A stretch of DNA of 36,419 nt from Geosporobacter subterraneus DSM 17957 (GCF_900142145.1 NZ_FQZV01000040.1:1-36419), one strand, 5' to 3'; counted from the first letter of the stretch, positions 17,228 to 26,387 are shown. Made by a program: numbers and translations. Notes: generated by a model from the sequence alone, not told the origin.

Positions 17228-20200
17228 TCAATCCCTGCTTAATACCTGCAGGATATCTATCTCATAGCTTTCCCGTATTCTCTGGAGCAGCTTGATCCCC
17301 TGTTCACAGTAGACAGTGGCTTCCAAGGGCAGAATTTCTGAGAATATTTTCTGAAGTGCCCTATTATGCTGCATGCCGACCCGGATCTCTGCCTGTACGC
17401 GGCGAAGCAGGGCCAGCTCGTACGGACTTTTCAGCTTTTCTGCAAATTTCTCTGCCCGTCTCAGCCCCTCTAAAGCCCCTCGATAATCCCCTTCCTTCAC
17501 CAGCAGCAGGGCCATATACCCCTCTGCTGTAGAACGGCCCCACAAAGTATCCAGTTGGTTATAGGTATCAATAGCCTTCTTCAAGTAGTGTTTGGCCCCG
17601 GGATAGTCACCCATATCAAAGGCAGCCTGTCCGGCATGGGTATAGAAAATCGTGGAGCCGCGAAGCACATTTTTTTCCTCACAGATTCCGATAGCCTGTT
17701 CGTAGTAATGCAGCGCCCCTGAAAATTTCATGCTGTAGCGCCGTATTTCTCCTATATAATGATAGGCCGCGGCGATATTTAAGCCATATTTGTCTTCCTT
17801 TTGATTCAGCTTCTGGAAAATCTCAATGGATTGTCTCAGAAAGGCCTCCGCACCTTCAAACTCCCCTGCCATGATCCGGCTCAAGCCCTTTAGCCGCATA
17901 AAAATACCGATTTCCTTCTCCCGTCCCAGCGCTCTAGCCAGCGTTAACCCCTTTTCTACATATTCTGCCATCTGTTCTATATGATGGACTTGAATACAAT
18001 AATAGATCATCTGACGATAACCCTTTAGCATATATTCATGATTCTCGGTTGTCAGTGCCGCTTCAATCATCTGGAGAATAGCCTCCACGCCCAGTCCATA
18101 TTCCCCTTCTTTAATATAGTAGCGACCTTCCATATGAAGGAACATGATTCTAAGAAACAGGTATTCTTCATTTTCTCCCGTATCCTTTTTTAGCTGTTCC
18201 AGGCTTTTATGAATATCCCTAAACTGTCTAAGGGCTTCTTCTTCCTTAAGCCATTGAATCTTTTCCCTTTCCAGATTCTCCTCCTCCAAGAGGGGAAACA
18301 ACTCGTGGCTGAAGTCCAAGTAGACATCCAGATTCATAATCTGATATTTCAGTGCCGCTAACCGGTTCCCGCTATGGGTAAAGTGATAGATCAATCGAGA
18401 ATAGACCAGCCGATCCCGATGATCGTGATGGAGGCCTTGTTCCAACAAATGAGCCACCTTCCCATGAAGAATTTTCCTCCTTGCAGGGGAAAGCTGCAGA
18501 TAAATAAATTCCCGTAGTTTTTGGTGGGTGAAGGCAAAAGCAATTTCCTCTTCACCGGTATCCGTTAATATATACTTATCCTGAAGGGCTTCTACAAGAT
18601 CAATAATCTCCATCTCATCCTTGCCACTAAGGAGCTTGAGGGTATTGAGGGAAACTTTATCAAAAAATAGGGAGGCAATATTTAAAAGCTTCATACTCTC
18701 CTCGGACAAATCCAGTAATCTGCTCTTTAGTACATCCTGTATTTTTGCAGACATCTGCTCCGGATTGCCTTTTCCCCGTATGGTATTTAGATATTCTACC
18801 AGGAAAAAAGCATTTCCCTCCGTCTCCTGATATACCCGCTCCTTTAGGGTATCCGTCATCATTTGGGCAGGAAGGGATCTAGCTATAAATTCCTCTACCT
18901 CCAGCTTTGTAAATCGGGGTACTGGTATTTTTTCAATCTGTTGAATCTGCGACATCGCTGTAATAAATCGGTCTACATCCTTTCCATAGTAATTTCTGCA
19001 GGTTCCTAACAGCCATATAGGGCTGGAATCCTTATGCAATAATATGCTGGTCAGCAGCGACAGACTCATAGGATCCATCCATTGAATATCCTCAAAAACC
19101 AAAATCAACCTGTGCTTTTGTGCAATGAGCTTGAGAAGACCTAAAACCGCTTCCTCCGCCACCTGAAACTTCAGCCGGTCAATTTGTTCCACAGGATTCA
19201 GCCTGATTTCCCCCTTCTCTGCAGCAAAAGCCGGAAAAAGGTAGGCTAGGATATTCCGCCAATGGGGGGGGATATGAACACCGCTTTCGGCTATCAGTTC
19301 TGACAGCTTTCCAAAAATACTCTGCCAAGGCTTTAGATAGTCTCTTTCCTCCGCTTGATAACAGTTAGCCTCCAATATAACCAAGTCCTCTCCCCGCAGG
19401 CTTTTCACAAAGTGGCTCTTCAGCTTAGTTTTTCCTACTCCGGCTTCCCCCAATAGGATTACAGACTTTCCCCCCTCCGATGCAGCAAAATGATGATAGG
19501 CCTGATTTAACGCCTTGATTTCTCCATACCTTCCATAAAAAAAGTCCTCCTGGGGTTTATCGCTTGTCCTCTTCATGGCAGTGATCTGCTCGTAGAGGGC
19601 AGTCGTTTCTTGATCCGGTGCAATGCCCAGTTCCCGCCATAACTGCTCTGTCAGCTTCCGATATAGCTCCAGGGCTTTGTGAAAGGAGCCCTGTCTTTCG
19701 TAAATCTGCATCAAAAATCGATAGGCTCTCTCATCAAAGGGGTCTGCAACCATCGCCAGCTTGCTGAAGTGCTCAGCCTCCTCCAGCAGACCTTTATTCA
19801 AATGATCCTCTAACAGACGGTACAACATGGCACTGTATTGATCCCGATACTGCTCCCGCTTTAGCAGCATCCATTCCTCAAAGCAGTTTTCATCCTTCAA
19901 ATAAAACCCTTGCAGAAATTCTCCCCTATATACTTCATATCCTCTTATGGGGTCCTCCAGAAAAACCTTTAAATCCGTTTCGATAGGAATCTGGGGATTT
20001 AACATCACTGTCGATTTTTGTGGGGAGATAATCACCTCTGCATTAAAAGCCTTTCTAATCTTATACATAGCATGTCTTAAATTCTTCCGTGCAGTCTCCT
20101 CTCCTGTTTCAGGCCATAGCAAACCCACCAGTTCCTCACGGGTTGCCTGCTGATGTACCAGAAGATAGTAAAATAGTGCTTCTGCCTTTCGAAAAGGCAA

Positions 20201-20266
20201 AAACACATTTTCTCCGTTTTGGGTGATGGTGGGGGTTGCAAAAAGCTTAACCTGAATCAAGTTCAT
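17228..20266 (-). CDS. SARP-type regulator with BTAD, ATPase and TPR domains (copy 2)
   Basis: I use the ATG at 20266 (MNLIQVKLFATPTITQNGE) because AAGGAG lies 5 bases ahead; the protein then has 1012 residues. Order: winged helix at about 1-95, BTAD at about 100-235, P-loop GEAGVGKT at 273-280, Walker B LILVFEDIQWMDP, and a TPR-rich C-terminal half with repeats such as IAAAYHYIGE and FYTHAGQAAFDMGDY. It is a full-length paralogue of the downstream gene; both keep intact nucleotide-binding motifs, so neither is obviously decaying. The ribosome site abuts a REP-like palindrome (20280-20302) that also touches the RAYT stop codon, so readthrough from the transposase may help drive it. Confidence 0.9.
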   Translation of the reverse strand: MNLIQVKLFATPTITQNGENVFLPFRKAEALFYYLLVHQQATREELVGLLWPETGEETARKNLRHAMYKIRKAFNAEVIISPQKSTVMLNPQIPIETDLKVFLEDPIRGYEVYRGEFLQGFYLKDENCFEEWMLLKREQYRDQYSAMLYRLLEDHLNKGLLEEAEHFSKLAMVADPFDERAYRFLMQIYERQGSFHKALELYRKLTEQLWRELGIAPDQETTALYEQITAMKRTSDKPQEDFFYGRYGEIKALNQAYHHFAASEGGKSVILLGEAGVGKTKLKSHFVKSLRGEDLVILEANCYQAEERDYLKPWQSIFGKLSELIAESGVHIPPHWRNILAYLFPAFAAEKGEIRLNPVEQIDRLKFQVAEEAVLGLLKLIAQKHRLILVFEDIQWMDPMSLSLLTSILLHKDSSPIWLLGTCRNYYGKDVDRFITAMSQIQQIEKIPVPRFTKLEVEEFIARSLPAQMMTDTLKERVYQETEGNAFFLVEYLNTIRGKGNPEQMSAKIQDVLKSRLLDLSEESMKLLNIASLFFDKVSLNTLKLLSGKDEMEIIDLVEALQDKYILTDTGEEEIAFAFTHQKLREFIYLQLSPARRKILHGKVAHLLEQGLHHDHRDRLVYSRLIYHFTHSGNRLAALKYQIMNLDVYLDFSHELFPLLEEENLEREKIQWLKEEEALRQFRDIHKSLEQLKKDTGENEEYLFLRIMFLHMEGRYYIKEGEYGLGVEAILQMIEAALTTENHEYMLKGYRQMIYYCIQVHHIEQMAEYVEKGLTLARALGREKEIGIFMRLKGLSRIMAGEFEGAEAFLRQSIEIFQKLNQKEDKYGLNIAAAYHYIGEIRRYSMKFSGALHYYEQAIGICEEKNVLRGSTIFYTHAGQAAFDMGDYPGAKHYLKKAIDTYNQLDTLWGRSTAEGYMALLLVKEGDYRGALEGLRRAEKFAEKLKSPYELALLRRVQAEIRVGMQHNRALQKIFSEILPLEATVYCEQGIKLLQRIRESYEIDILQVLSRD

Positions 20267-20279
20267 AGGATCTCCTTCA

Positions 20280-20302
20280 GACAAGGGGACGGTTCTCTTG
20301 TC
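20280..20302. repeat. REP-like palindrome at the RAYT-SARP junction
   Basis: GACAAG (20280-20285) and CTTGTC (20297-20302) flank the core GGGACGGTTCT. An inverted, imperfect counterpart with core AGAACCGTCCC lies at 21133-21157 on the other side of the transposase gene. Such GGGACGGTTCT palindromes are commonly seen beside Y1 transposases in clostridia. Confidence 0.75.
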
Positions 20303-21087
20303 TACTTCTTAAGTATTTTGTTTACCTTATCCTTATTTATTCCTATAATAGTTGAAATTTTCCGAATAGACAAGTTTGTTTTCATCTTAAATTCTTGGAT
20401 AAATGCTTCTGGCAGGTCTATTGTCGTATTTATCCTGGAATCAAACCCCCATTTTAGCAGCATCTGATTATAAATCACCCTAGCTTCTTCCTCGTCTAAA
20501 ACTTCTTTCTTATCCTCTATATCAATGAACTCATCCTTATTTTCTTCTTCCATATATTTGCGAAACAACGTTTTAGCTGTTTTCAAATCTTCAGAAAACA
20601 TCCCTAAGACCATACCCGTATCCACAATACCGAAGAAACAACTTTTATTGTTGATATAGGCGTTGAAACTACTCCATTTATAGTCCTCTGCACGCTTTAC
20701 CAATCCGGCTTTTACTGGATTCTGATGTATGTATCGCGTTAGTGAAAGTACATATCGATCTTCTTCAACGGCTTCACTACGAAACCGATCTTGAAAGAGG
20801 TGTCCCACTCTTTTATATTTTTTGTTAAAGTAATAGACATAACTCACAGTAATTCTTTTCATTATTTTAGCAATGTCTTCTTCTCCCTCACTTAGTAAAA
20901 GATGAAGATGGTTATCCATTAGACAAAAAGCGTGAAGAAAATAGCGGTTCCCCTCTTTCTTGCTCTGTAAAATGTCTACTAGATACTGTTTGTCTTCATC
21001 ATTATTAAATATATTCTTCTTCTCATTTCCTCGAAGCATGATGTGGTAATATCCACTTTCACTTCTTACTCTTTTTTGTCTTGGCAT
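20302..21087 (-). CDS. REP-associated tyrosine transposase (RAYT, Y1_Tnp)
   Basis: A 261-residue HUH-type single-strand DNA transposase. I take the ATG at 21087, before MPRQKRVRSESGYYH, with GGGTG 6 bases upstream. The HUH motif is His60-Leu-His62 in MDNHLHLLL. The catalytic tyrosine is probably Tyr119 in RYIHQNPVKAGLV. A helix-turn-helix-like C-terminus (RKISTIIGINKDKVNKILKK) follows a charged linker. It differs from classical IS200 TnpA by the longer C-terminal part and by flanking REP-like palindromes at 20280-20302 and 21133-21157. All motifs are intact, so it may still be active. It is placed right between a terminator and the SARP pair. Confidence 0.92.
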   Translation of the reverse strand: MPRQKRVRSESGYYHIMLRGNEKKNIFNNDEDKQYLVDILQSKKEGNRYFLHAFCLMDNHLHLLLSEGEEDIAKIMKRITVSYVYYFNKKYKRVGHLFQDRFRSEAVEEDRYVLSLTRYIHQNPVKAGLVKRAEDYKWSSFNAYINNKSCFFGIVDTGMVLGMFSEDLKTAKTLFRKYMEEENKDEFIDIEDKKEVLDEEEARVIYNQMLLKWGFDSRINTTIDLPEAFIQEFKMKTNLSIRKISTIIGINKDKVNKILKK

Positions 21088-21132
21088 AATCATCACCCAA
21101 TGTAAATTATATCCATATAGGTTTATTATGTC

Positions 21133-21157
21133 AAGACTAAAGAACCGTCCCTACGTC
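21133..21157. repeat. REP-like palindrome upstream of the RAYT gene
   Basis: AGAC and GTCT enclose the core AAAGAACCGTCCC. It is an imperfect inverted counterpart of the palindrome at 20280-20302, so the transposase gene stands between two REP-like sequences in opposite orientation. Confidence 0.65.
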
Positions 21158-21160
21158 TAG

Positions 21161-21193
21161 AAAAGACCCATGATAAAAAATCATGGGTCTTTT
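21161..21193 (-). terminator. Terminator of the hut operon
   Basis: AAAAGACCCATGAT (21161-21174) and ATCATGGGTCTTTT (21180-21193) form a 14-bp stem; the minus strand continues after TTTT into CTAG. It lies 4 bases after the fchA stop. Confidence 0.88.
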
Positions 21194-21197
21194 CCTA

Positions 21198-21815
21198 CTA
21201 TAGCACAACCTTCGATAGTATTTCCTTCTCAATTTCCTGCACTTGGTGCTCCATCTGCTGAACCTTTTCTGTTGCTTCCTTTACAAAGGTCTCATCCTTT
21301 ATAGAACCAAGATTGATTTTTACGTTATACAGAGCAGACAGTACAGCAGTTCTGGCCATCATAGCCGCTACAGCCCCGTCGGTTACTGCGTTTTTATTGC
21401 CTTTTTCCACTACTACAGCGATCTGCTTCATCATGTGGAAAACATCGGTAGCTACTTCCAGGGGTACTAAGGCTGCATTTTTTGTTGCCTCCTGAATGGC
21501 TGCTTTTCGCGCCTCTACTTCTTCTTCAGTTCCCTTGGGCAGCTTGAAGGCCGCCATTACCTGATTGAAGGCATCACTGTCCCGGTCAATGTCTGCTGCA
21601 AGCTTTTCTCTCAGCTTAGCCCCAGCCTCGGCAATCTGCTCCATTTCTGCCTCAAGTCCCTCATAGCCTTTCTTTCCGATGGTCAGGTTGGCTACCATTT
21701 CTGTCAGTGCGGCACTGATGGCGCCGCTAAGGGCTGCAATACTGCCGCCTCCCGGAACCGGAGCATTCGACGCAGTCTCCTCTAAAAAGCCTTTTATATT
21801 TAAATCTACTAGCAT
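21198..21815 (-). CDS. fchA: Formimidoyl-THF cyclodeaminase / methenyl-THF cyclohydrolase
   Basis: The 205-residue protein belongs to the FTCD C-terminal family. It starts with LVDLNIKGFLEETASNAPVP and the conserved PGGGSIAALSGA. It converts 5-formimino-THF to 5,10-methenyl-THF and ammonia, the step after FtcD in clostridial histidine breakdown, and may also act as methenyl-THF cyclohydrolase. Its ATG overlaps the hutI stop by 7 bases, which suggests coupled translation. It is the last gene of the hutU-ftcD-hutI-fchA operon. Confidence 0.92.
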   Translation of the reverse strand: MLVDLNIKGFLEETASNAPVPGGGSIAALSGAISAALTEMVANLTIGKKGYEGLEAEMEQIAEAGAKLREKLAADIDRDSDAFNQVMAAFKLPKGTEEEVEARKAAIQEATKNAALVPLEVATDVFHMMKQIAVVVEKGNKNAVTDGAVAAMMARTAVLSALYNVKINLGSIKDETFVKEATEKVQQMEHQVQEIEKEILSKVVL

Positions 21816-23083
21816 AAGATGCCTCCTTTTTCTTTGTCAAATACCAGCCGTCCGTTCTTCACGACCTTCTCTACGGTATTGACCCCTACATGATAGGGAA
21901 TGTATTTATAGGACGGGAATTCCAAAATAACGATATCACCCTTTTTGCCTGCATCGATGCTGCCGATGGTATCGGCTCTGTCTACAGCTGCAGCAGCGTT
22001 AATGGTCAGTGCCGTAACGGCTTCTTCAGGACTCATGCCCATATAAAGAGTTGCCAGGGCAAAGGTCAGAGGAATGGATTCTGAAAAACAGCTGCCGGGA
22101 TTCAGGTCCGTAGCCAATGCCACAGCACAATGATGATCAATCATGTATCTTGCCCTTGCATAATGCTCTCTGAGACTAAAAGCTGTATTAGGCAGCAGGG
22201 TAGCAATTACCCCTTTCTCAGCCATAGCTGCTATTCCCTGATCCGACGCCTGCAGCAAATGATCCGCTGATACGGCTCCCAACTCTGCCGCCAGCTCTGC
22301 GCCGCCCAGCTGTACGATCTCATCGGCATGGAGCTTGAGCTTCATGCCCATTTCCTTTGCCTTGGACAGCAGTCTTCTGGATTGCTCAACGGAAAACACA
22401 TTTTTCTCACAGAAGATATCACAAAACTCCGCAAGGTTTCGTTCTACGATTTCCGGCAGTACCTTCTCAATGATAAAGTCGATAAATTCATCTTCCCTGC
22501 CCTTGTATTCCTTTGGTACCGCATGGGCTCCTAAAAAGGTCTTGACCACATCTATGGGGTGCACCCGATCAATTTCATCCATAACTTCCAGCTGCTTGAT
22601 CTCCGTCTCATAATCCAAGCCATAGCCGCTCTTGCCCTCTGCAGTGGTAACCCCAAAGGAGAGCATGGAATCCAGCCGCTTCTTTCCTGCCTTGAATAAT
22701 TCTTCTCTGCTGGCTTCCTTGGTGGCACGCACAGAATTAATGATTCCGCCCCCGCGCTCCATGATCTCCATGTAGCTGTCTCCCCGCAGACGCCAGGAGA
22801 ATTCCTCTGCCCGGTAGCCCCCAAATACGAAATGGGTATGGGAGTCTATAAAGCCAGGCAGTACTGCCTTCCCCGCCGCATCAATAACCTGCTCCGGGGA
22901 TTGAGGAAGTTTGCGTTCCACTTCTTCTGTAGTTCCTACTATTTGAATAATCCCATCTTCTATATAAACTGCCCCATTAGGAATAATGTGCAGTTCCTCC
23001 ATTGCTTTTCCAAACTTCGGTCCAAAGCCGCTGCAGGTTACCAGTTCCGCAGCATTTTTAATGAATACTGTTCCTTTTTTCAT
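21809..23083 (-). CDS. hutI: Imidazolonepropionase
   Basis: Hydrolyses 4-imidazolone-5-propanoate to N-formimino-L-glutamate. The 424 residues are close to the normal length. This amidohydrolase carries the metal motif SHTHFVFGG with His82 and His84, later GAHAVP, LHADEIVQLGG and ALATDLNPGSC. GGAG lies 7 bases before the ATG. It follows ftcD by 4 bases and overlaps fchA. No anomaly seen. Confidence 0.97.
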   Translation of the reverse strand: MKKGTVFIKNAAELVTCSGFGPKFGKAMEELHIIPNGAVYIEDGIIQIVGTTEEVERKLPQSPEQVIDAAGKAVLPGFIDSHTHFVFGGYRAEEFSWRLRGDSYMEIMERGGGIINSVRATKEASREELFKAGKKRLDSMLSFGVTTAEGKSGYGLDYETEIKQLEVMDEIDRVHPIDVVKTFLGAHAVPKEYKGREDEFIDFIIEKVLPEIVERNLAEFCDIFCEKNVFSVEQSRRLLSKAKEMGMKLKLHADEIVQLGGAELAAELGAVSADHLLQASDQGIAAMAEKGVIATLLPNTAFSLREHYARARYMIDHHCAVALATDLNPGSCFSESIPLTFALATLYMGMSPEEAVTALTINAAAAVDRADTIGSIDAGKKGDIVILEFPSYKYIPYHVGVNTVEKVVKNGRLVFDKEKGGILC

Positions 23084-23087
23084 GGCC

Positions 23088-23990
23088 TTACTCCATTAAG
23101 CTGGTTTCCAGCACCTTATCCATGGAGAAACCCTCTAAGCCCAAATAATAGGCGGCAGTATCTACTAAAGCTTCCATCGGTACCAGACCCACAACTTCGC
23201 TTCCGATTACGTTGACTCCATATCTTTTTGCTTCCATTCGAACAGTTTCAAAGACACGGTACATGGCAGTCTTTGTATAATCCGTTAAGTTCATGGTAAC
23301 CTGCGTAATCCCTTTGTCCGGTATCTCTACTCCGCCGGCTTTGCAGTATCTGAAGCCGCCATTGGAGAATCGGATGTTTTTGGCAATCGCATTGGCGATC
23401 TGAATGTTCGGTGTATCCAAGCTGATATTGTAAGCAATCAGCGGCATTCTGGCACCTACTGCCGTTACCCCTGCAGTTTCATGGATCTTTGCCTCACCAA
23501 AATCCGGATGCCATTCTGGATTCTTTAATTTTTCCGGCATACCTTCAAACTGGCCCTTTCTTACATCTGCAAGATTTTCACGCTCCGGCTTGGAAGCAGC
23601 CTTCTCATAAAGGAAAACGGGAATATTGTATTTTTCTGCTATAGCTTTGCCCGTTTCCTTCGCCAGTTCTATAGCTTCTGTCATACTCATATTGCGGATA
23701 GGAATGAAGGGCACTACGTCGGTAGCTCCCATTCTGGAGTGCTGTCCCTCATGCTTGGTCATATCAATCACTTCTGCCGCAACGCCGATGGATTCTACTA
23801 CTGCGTTTTTTACAGCCTCCGGCTCTCCGATAACCGTTACCACCACACGGTTATAATCCTTGTCTGCTTCATAATTCAGCAGTTTGACCCCTTCTTTTCC
23901 TCTGAAGGGAGATACGATCTTTTCGATTTTGTCCAGGTCTCTGCCTTCACTATAGTTGGGTACACATTGTACGATTTTTCCTTTGCTCAT
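23088..23990 (-). CDS. ftcD: Glutamate formimidoyltransferase
   Basis: Transfers the formimino group from N-formiminoglutamate to tetrahydrofolate, releasing glutamate. I take the ATG at 23990 (MSKGKIVQCVPNYSEGRDL, 300 residues) since GGTGGAG precedes it and this is the conserved N-terminus; an in-frame start at 24074 lies in repeat DNA. It has the HxxxHSRMGATDVVPF-type segment (TKHEGQHSRMGATDVVPFIP) of the family. It is a stand-alone transferase; the cyclodeaminase is a separate gene (fchA) in the same operon, as in other clostridia, whereas in animals the two are fused. Confidence 0.96.
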   Translation of the reverse strand: MSKGKIVQCVPNYSEGRDLDKIEKIVSPFRGKEGVKLLNYEADKDYNRVVVTVIGEPEAVKNAVVESIGVAAEVIDMTKHEGQHSRMGATDVVPFIPIRNMSMTEAIELAKETGKAIAEKYNIPVFLYEKAASKPERENLADVRKGQFEGMPEKLKNPEWHPDFGEAKIHETAGVTAVGARMPLIAYNISLDTPNIQIANAIAKNIRFSNGGFRYCKAGGVEIPDKGITQVTMNLTDYTKTAMYRVFETVRMEAKRYGVNVIGSEVVGLVPMEALVDTAAYYLGLEGFSMDKVLETSLME

Positions 23991-24019
23991 GCAGTCTCCA
24001 CCTTTCTTGTTTTGTATTA

Positions 24020-24146
24020 TGTAGGAGCAGACCCGGTTGTCTGCCCGCTTTTTTCGGGACGACACATAGGTCATCCCCTACAACTTCTCTATCTAAGCAG
24101 TGTTTTCCTGCTGCCTTTCGGAAGGGCACAGAGGCCCTTCCCTACA
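24020..24146. repeat. Three hairpin repeats between hutU and ftcD
   Basis: Three units of the stem-variable family also present at 10679-11004: 24020-24046 (GCAGAC/GTCTGC, opposite orientation), 24056-24082 (GGGACGAC/GTCATCCC) and 24120-24146 (GGAAGGGC/GCCCTTCC). The last two are followed by CTACA and the first is preceded by its complement TGTAG. They interrupt the hut operon in the 201-base gap and may slow or split the transcript. Confidence 0.75.
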
Positions 24147-24191
24147 GTATAAAATTCTTTTCAAAAGCGCTAATCGAATACAATTTTGTAT

Positions 24192-26219
24192 TTACCCTTT
24201 AAATGCCTTTTCTACCAGTGATTTCACCAGATCTTCCTTTGGTATGAAAGGCAGGGTGATATGATCGGTACCTTGATTTAGCTGATTATATTCTATGCTT
24301 GTGCTGATGGAGTTCTCGTTTCTTGCCCAGGCACGTCTTGCTACGCCGCCCATTACGTCCCAAGGCATTGCAGACTTAAGAATTTCATCCACCCGCTCGC
24401 TTCCGTCCAATACCATTCCGAAACCGCCGTTGATAGATTTTCCAATACCTACCCCACCACCGTTGTGCAGAGCTACTAAGCTCATTCCTCTCGCTGCATT
24501 TCCGGCAAAGCATTGTGTCGCCATATCTGCCATTACATTACTTCCATCTTTAATATTGGAGGTTTCTCTGAAAGGAGAATCCGTACCGCTCACATCATGG
24601 TGATCTCTTCCCAGCATGATGGGACCAACCTCTCCATTTCGTACCATTTCATTAAACTTCAGAGCTATCTTGGTTCTTCCCATAGCATCCTGATACAGGA
24701 TTCTTGCTTGGGTTCCCACAACCAGCTTATTCTTTTCTGCATCCCTGATCCATACATAGTTGTCTCTGTCCTGACCCCTTCTGTTAGGATCAATGCACTC
24801 CATAGCAGCTTTATCGGTCTTTACCAGGTCTTCATGCTTGCCGCTTAAGCATACCCATCTAAATGGTCCATATCCAAAATCAAAGAGCTCCGGTCCCATA
24901 ATATCTTCTACATAGGACGGCCAGATGAAACCATCCTTCTCATCCACGCCATTCTTAGAAATTTCTTTGACACCTGCATCATAAACAGATTTCATGAAAG
25001 CATTGCCATAATCAAAGAAGTAGGTTCCGCGCTCTGTCAGTGTCTTGATTAAGCGGAAGTGTGTTCTTAGAGTCTCATTAACCATCTCTATAAACCTTGG
25101 TCTGTCAGTCTTTAGCATATGGGTTCTTTCCTCAAAGGTCAATCCCTGTGGGCAATAACCGCCCTCATATACGGCATGGCAGGAGGTTTGATCCGAAAGC
25201 AGGTCTATCTTAATATTGTTTTCTACTGCATAAGCCAGTAGATCAACGATATTTCCATGATATGCAATAGAGATTGGTTCTCTCTTTTGTATATATTCCT
25301 GAGCCTTGTCAAATACTTCCTTAAGGTCAGCAGACACTAAGCTCACCCAGCCTTGGCTGTGTCTGGTTTCAATTCTGGAATAATCCACTTCTGCAATAAT
25401 CCCGACGCCATTGGCAATCTCTACAGCCTTAGGCTGTGCACCGCTCATACCGCCCAGTCCGGAGGTAACAAACAATACTCCTCTAAGATCCTGATCCTCT
25501 GGAATACCCAGTTTTAATCTTCCGGCATTGAGCAGGGTATTGAAGGTACCATGTACAATCCCCTGAGGTCCGATATACATCCATCCCCCTGCAGTCATCT
25601 GCCCATAGCTGGCTACACCCATCTGCTCTGCAATATCCCAATCCTTAGGATTGTCAAACATACCCACCATGAGGGCGTTAGTAATAATCACCCGTGGTGC
25701 TTCCGGCTTAGACTTAAATAGCCCCAAAGGATGTCCAGATTCAATGACTAAGGTTTGCTCATTGGTCATAACCTCAAGATACTTTTTAATCAGCTGATAC
25801 TGCATCCAGTTTTGACAAACCTTTCCTGTTTCCCCATAGGTAACAAGCTCATAAGGGTATAAAGCTACATCAAAATCTAGATTATTATCGATCATTACTT
25901 GAAAAGCCTTGCCTTCAATACAATTGCCCTTATATTCATCGATGGGTTTCCCTTTAATTTCTCCTTCAGGGCGATAACGATATCCGTAGATTCTTCCCCT
26001 TGTCAGCAGCTCTTCTAAAAACTCCGGTGCCAGCTGCTCATGAAGATGCTCCGGAATATAGCGCAGGGCGTTTTTCAGAGCAGTTTCAGTCTGTGACTGT
26101 GAAAGCTTAAAGCCTCTGTCCGGTGCTCTACGGATTCCTTCAACAAATTTTGGATAGGGGGGTAATTCGTCCCCCAGCTTAATTGTCATCGCTTGTGCAA
26201 TGTCATAATTTGTGATCAT
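24192..26219 (-). CDS. hutU: Urocanate hydratase (long clostridial form)
   Basis: Converts urocanate to imidazolonepropionate using tightly bound NAD. I choose the ATG at 26219 because GGGAGG is 8 bases before it; the ATG at 26225 would be too close. The protein has 675 residues, longer than the 550-560 of Bacillus or Pseudomonas but normal for the clostridial form. Recognisable parts are QMTAGGWMYIGPQG, GLGGMSGAQ (NAD site) and LGRDHHDVSGTDSP. It leads the four-gene operon. The first pathway enzyme, histidine ammonia-lyase (hutH), is not in the window. Confidence 0.96.
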   Translation of the reverse strand: MITNYDIAQAMTIKLGDELPPYPKFVEGIRRAPDRGFKLSQSQTETALKNALRYIPEHLHEQLAPEFLEELLTRGRIYGYRYRPEGEIKGKPIDEYKGNCIEGKAFQVMIDNNLDFDVALYPYELVTYGETGKVCQNWMQYQLIKKYLEVMTNEQTLVIESGHPLGLFKSKPEAPRVIITNALMVGMFDNPKDWDIAEQMGVASYGQMTAGGWMYIGPQGIVHGTFNTLLNAGRLKLGIPEDQDLRGVLFVTSGLGGMSGAQPKAVEIANGVGIIAEVDYSRIETRHSQGWVSLVSADLKEVFDKAQEYIQKREPISIAYHGNIVDLLAYAVENNIKIDLLSDQTSCHAVYEGGYCPQGLTFEERTHMLKTDRPRFIEMVNETLRTHFRLIKTLTERGTYFFDYGNAFMKSVYDAGVKEISKNGVDEKDGFIWPSYVEDIMGPELFDFGYGPFRWVCLSGKHEDLVKTDKAAMECIDPNRRGQDRDNYVWIRDAEKNKLVVGTQARILYQDAMGRTKIALKFNEMVRNGEVGPIMLGRDHHDVSGTDSPFRETSNIKDGSNVMADMATQCFAGNAARGMSLVALHNGGGVGIGKSINGGFGMVLDGSERVDEILKSAMPWDVMGGVARRAWARNENSISTSIEYNQLNQGTDHITLPFIPKEDLVKSLVEKAFKG

Positions 26220-26328
26220 TTTCATTCCTCCCTTTCATTTTCCCTTATATGGTGCAAATTTTTGACCTGTTTTCGTCTGATTTTCTCAACCAGTCAGCCT
26301 ATTTAAGCAAAGGTTTTCATTTGTCTCC

Positions 26329-26352
26329 ATTATATAGCATTACCGTCACCAA
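26329..26352 (-). promoter_or_regulatory. Candidate promoter region of the hut operon
   Basis: On the minus strand TATAAT (26334-26329) is preceded by TTGG-N10-GCT (26352-26336), whose GG and GC are 10 bases apart as in Sigma-54 promoters. Other consensus positions do not match, so either reading is tentative. It lies about 110 bases ahead of hutU. Confidence 0.3.
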
Positions 26353-26387
26353 AGCGTCTAATGCGGATAAAAAGTTTTAAAAATTTC

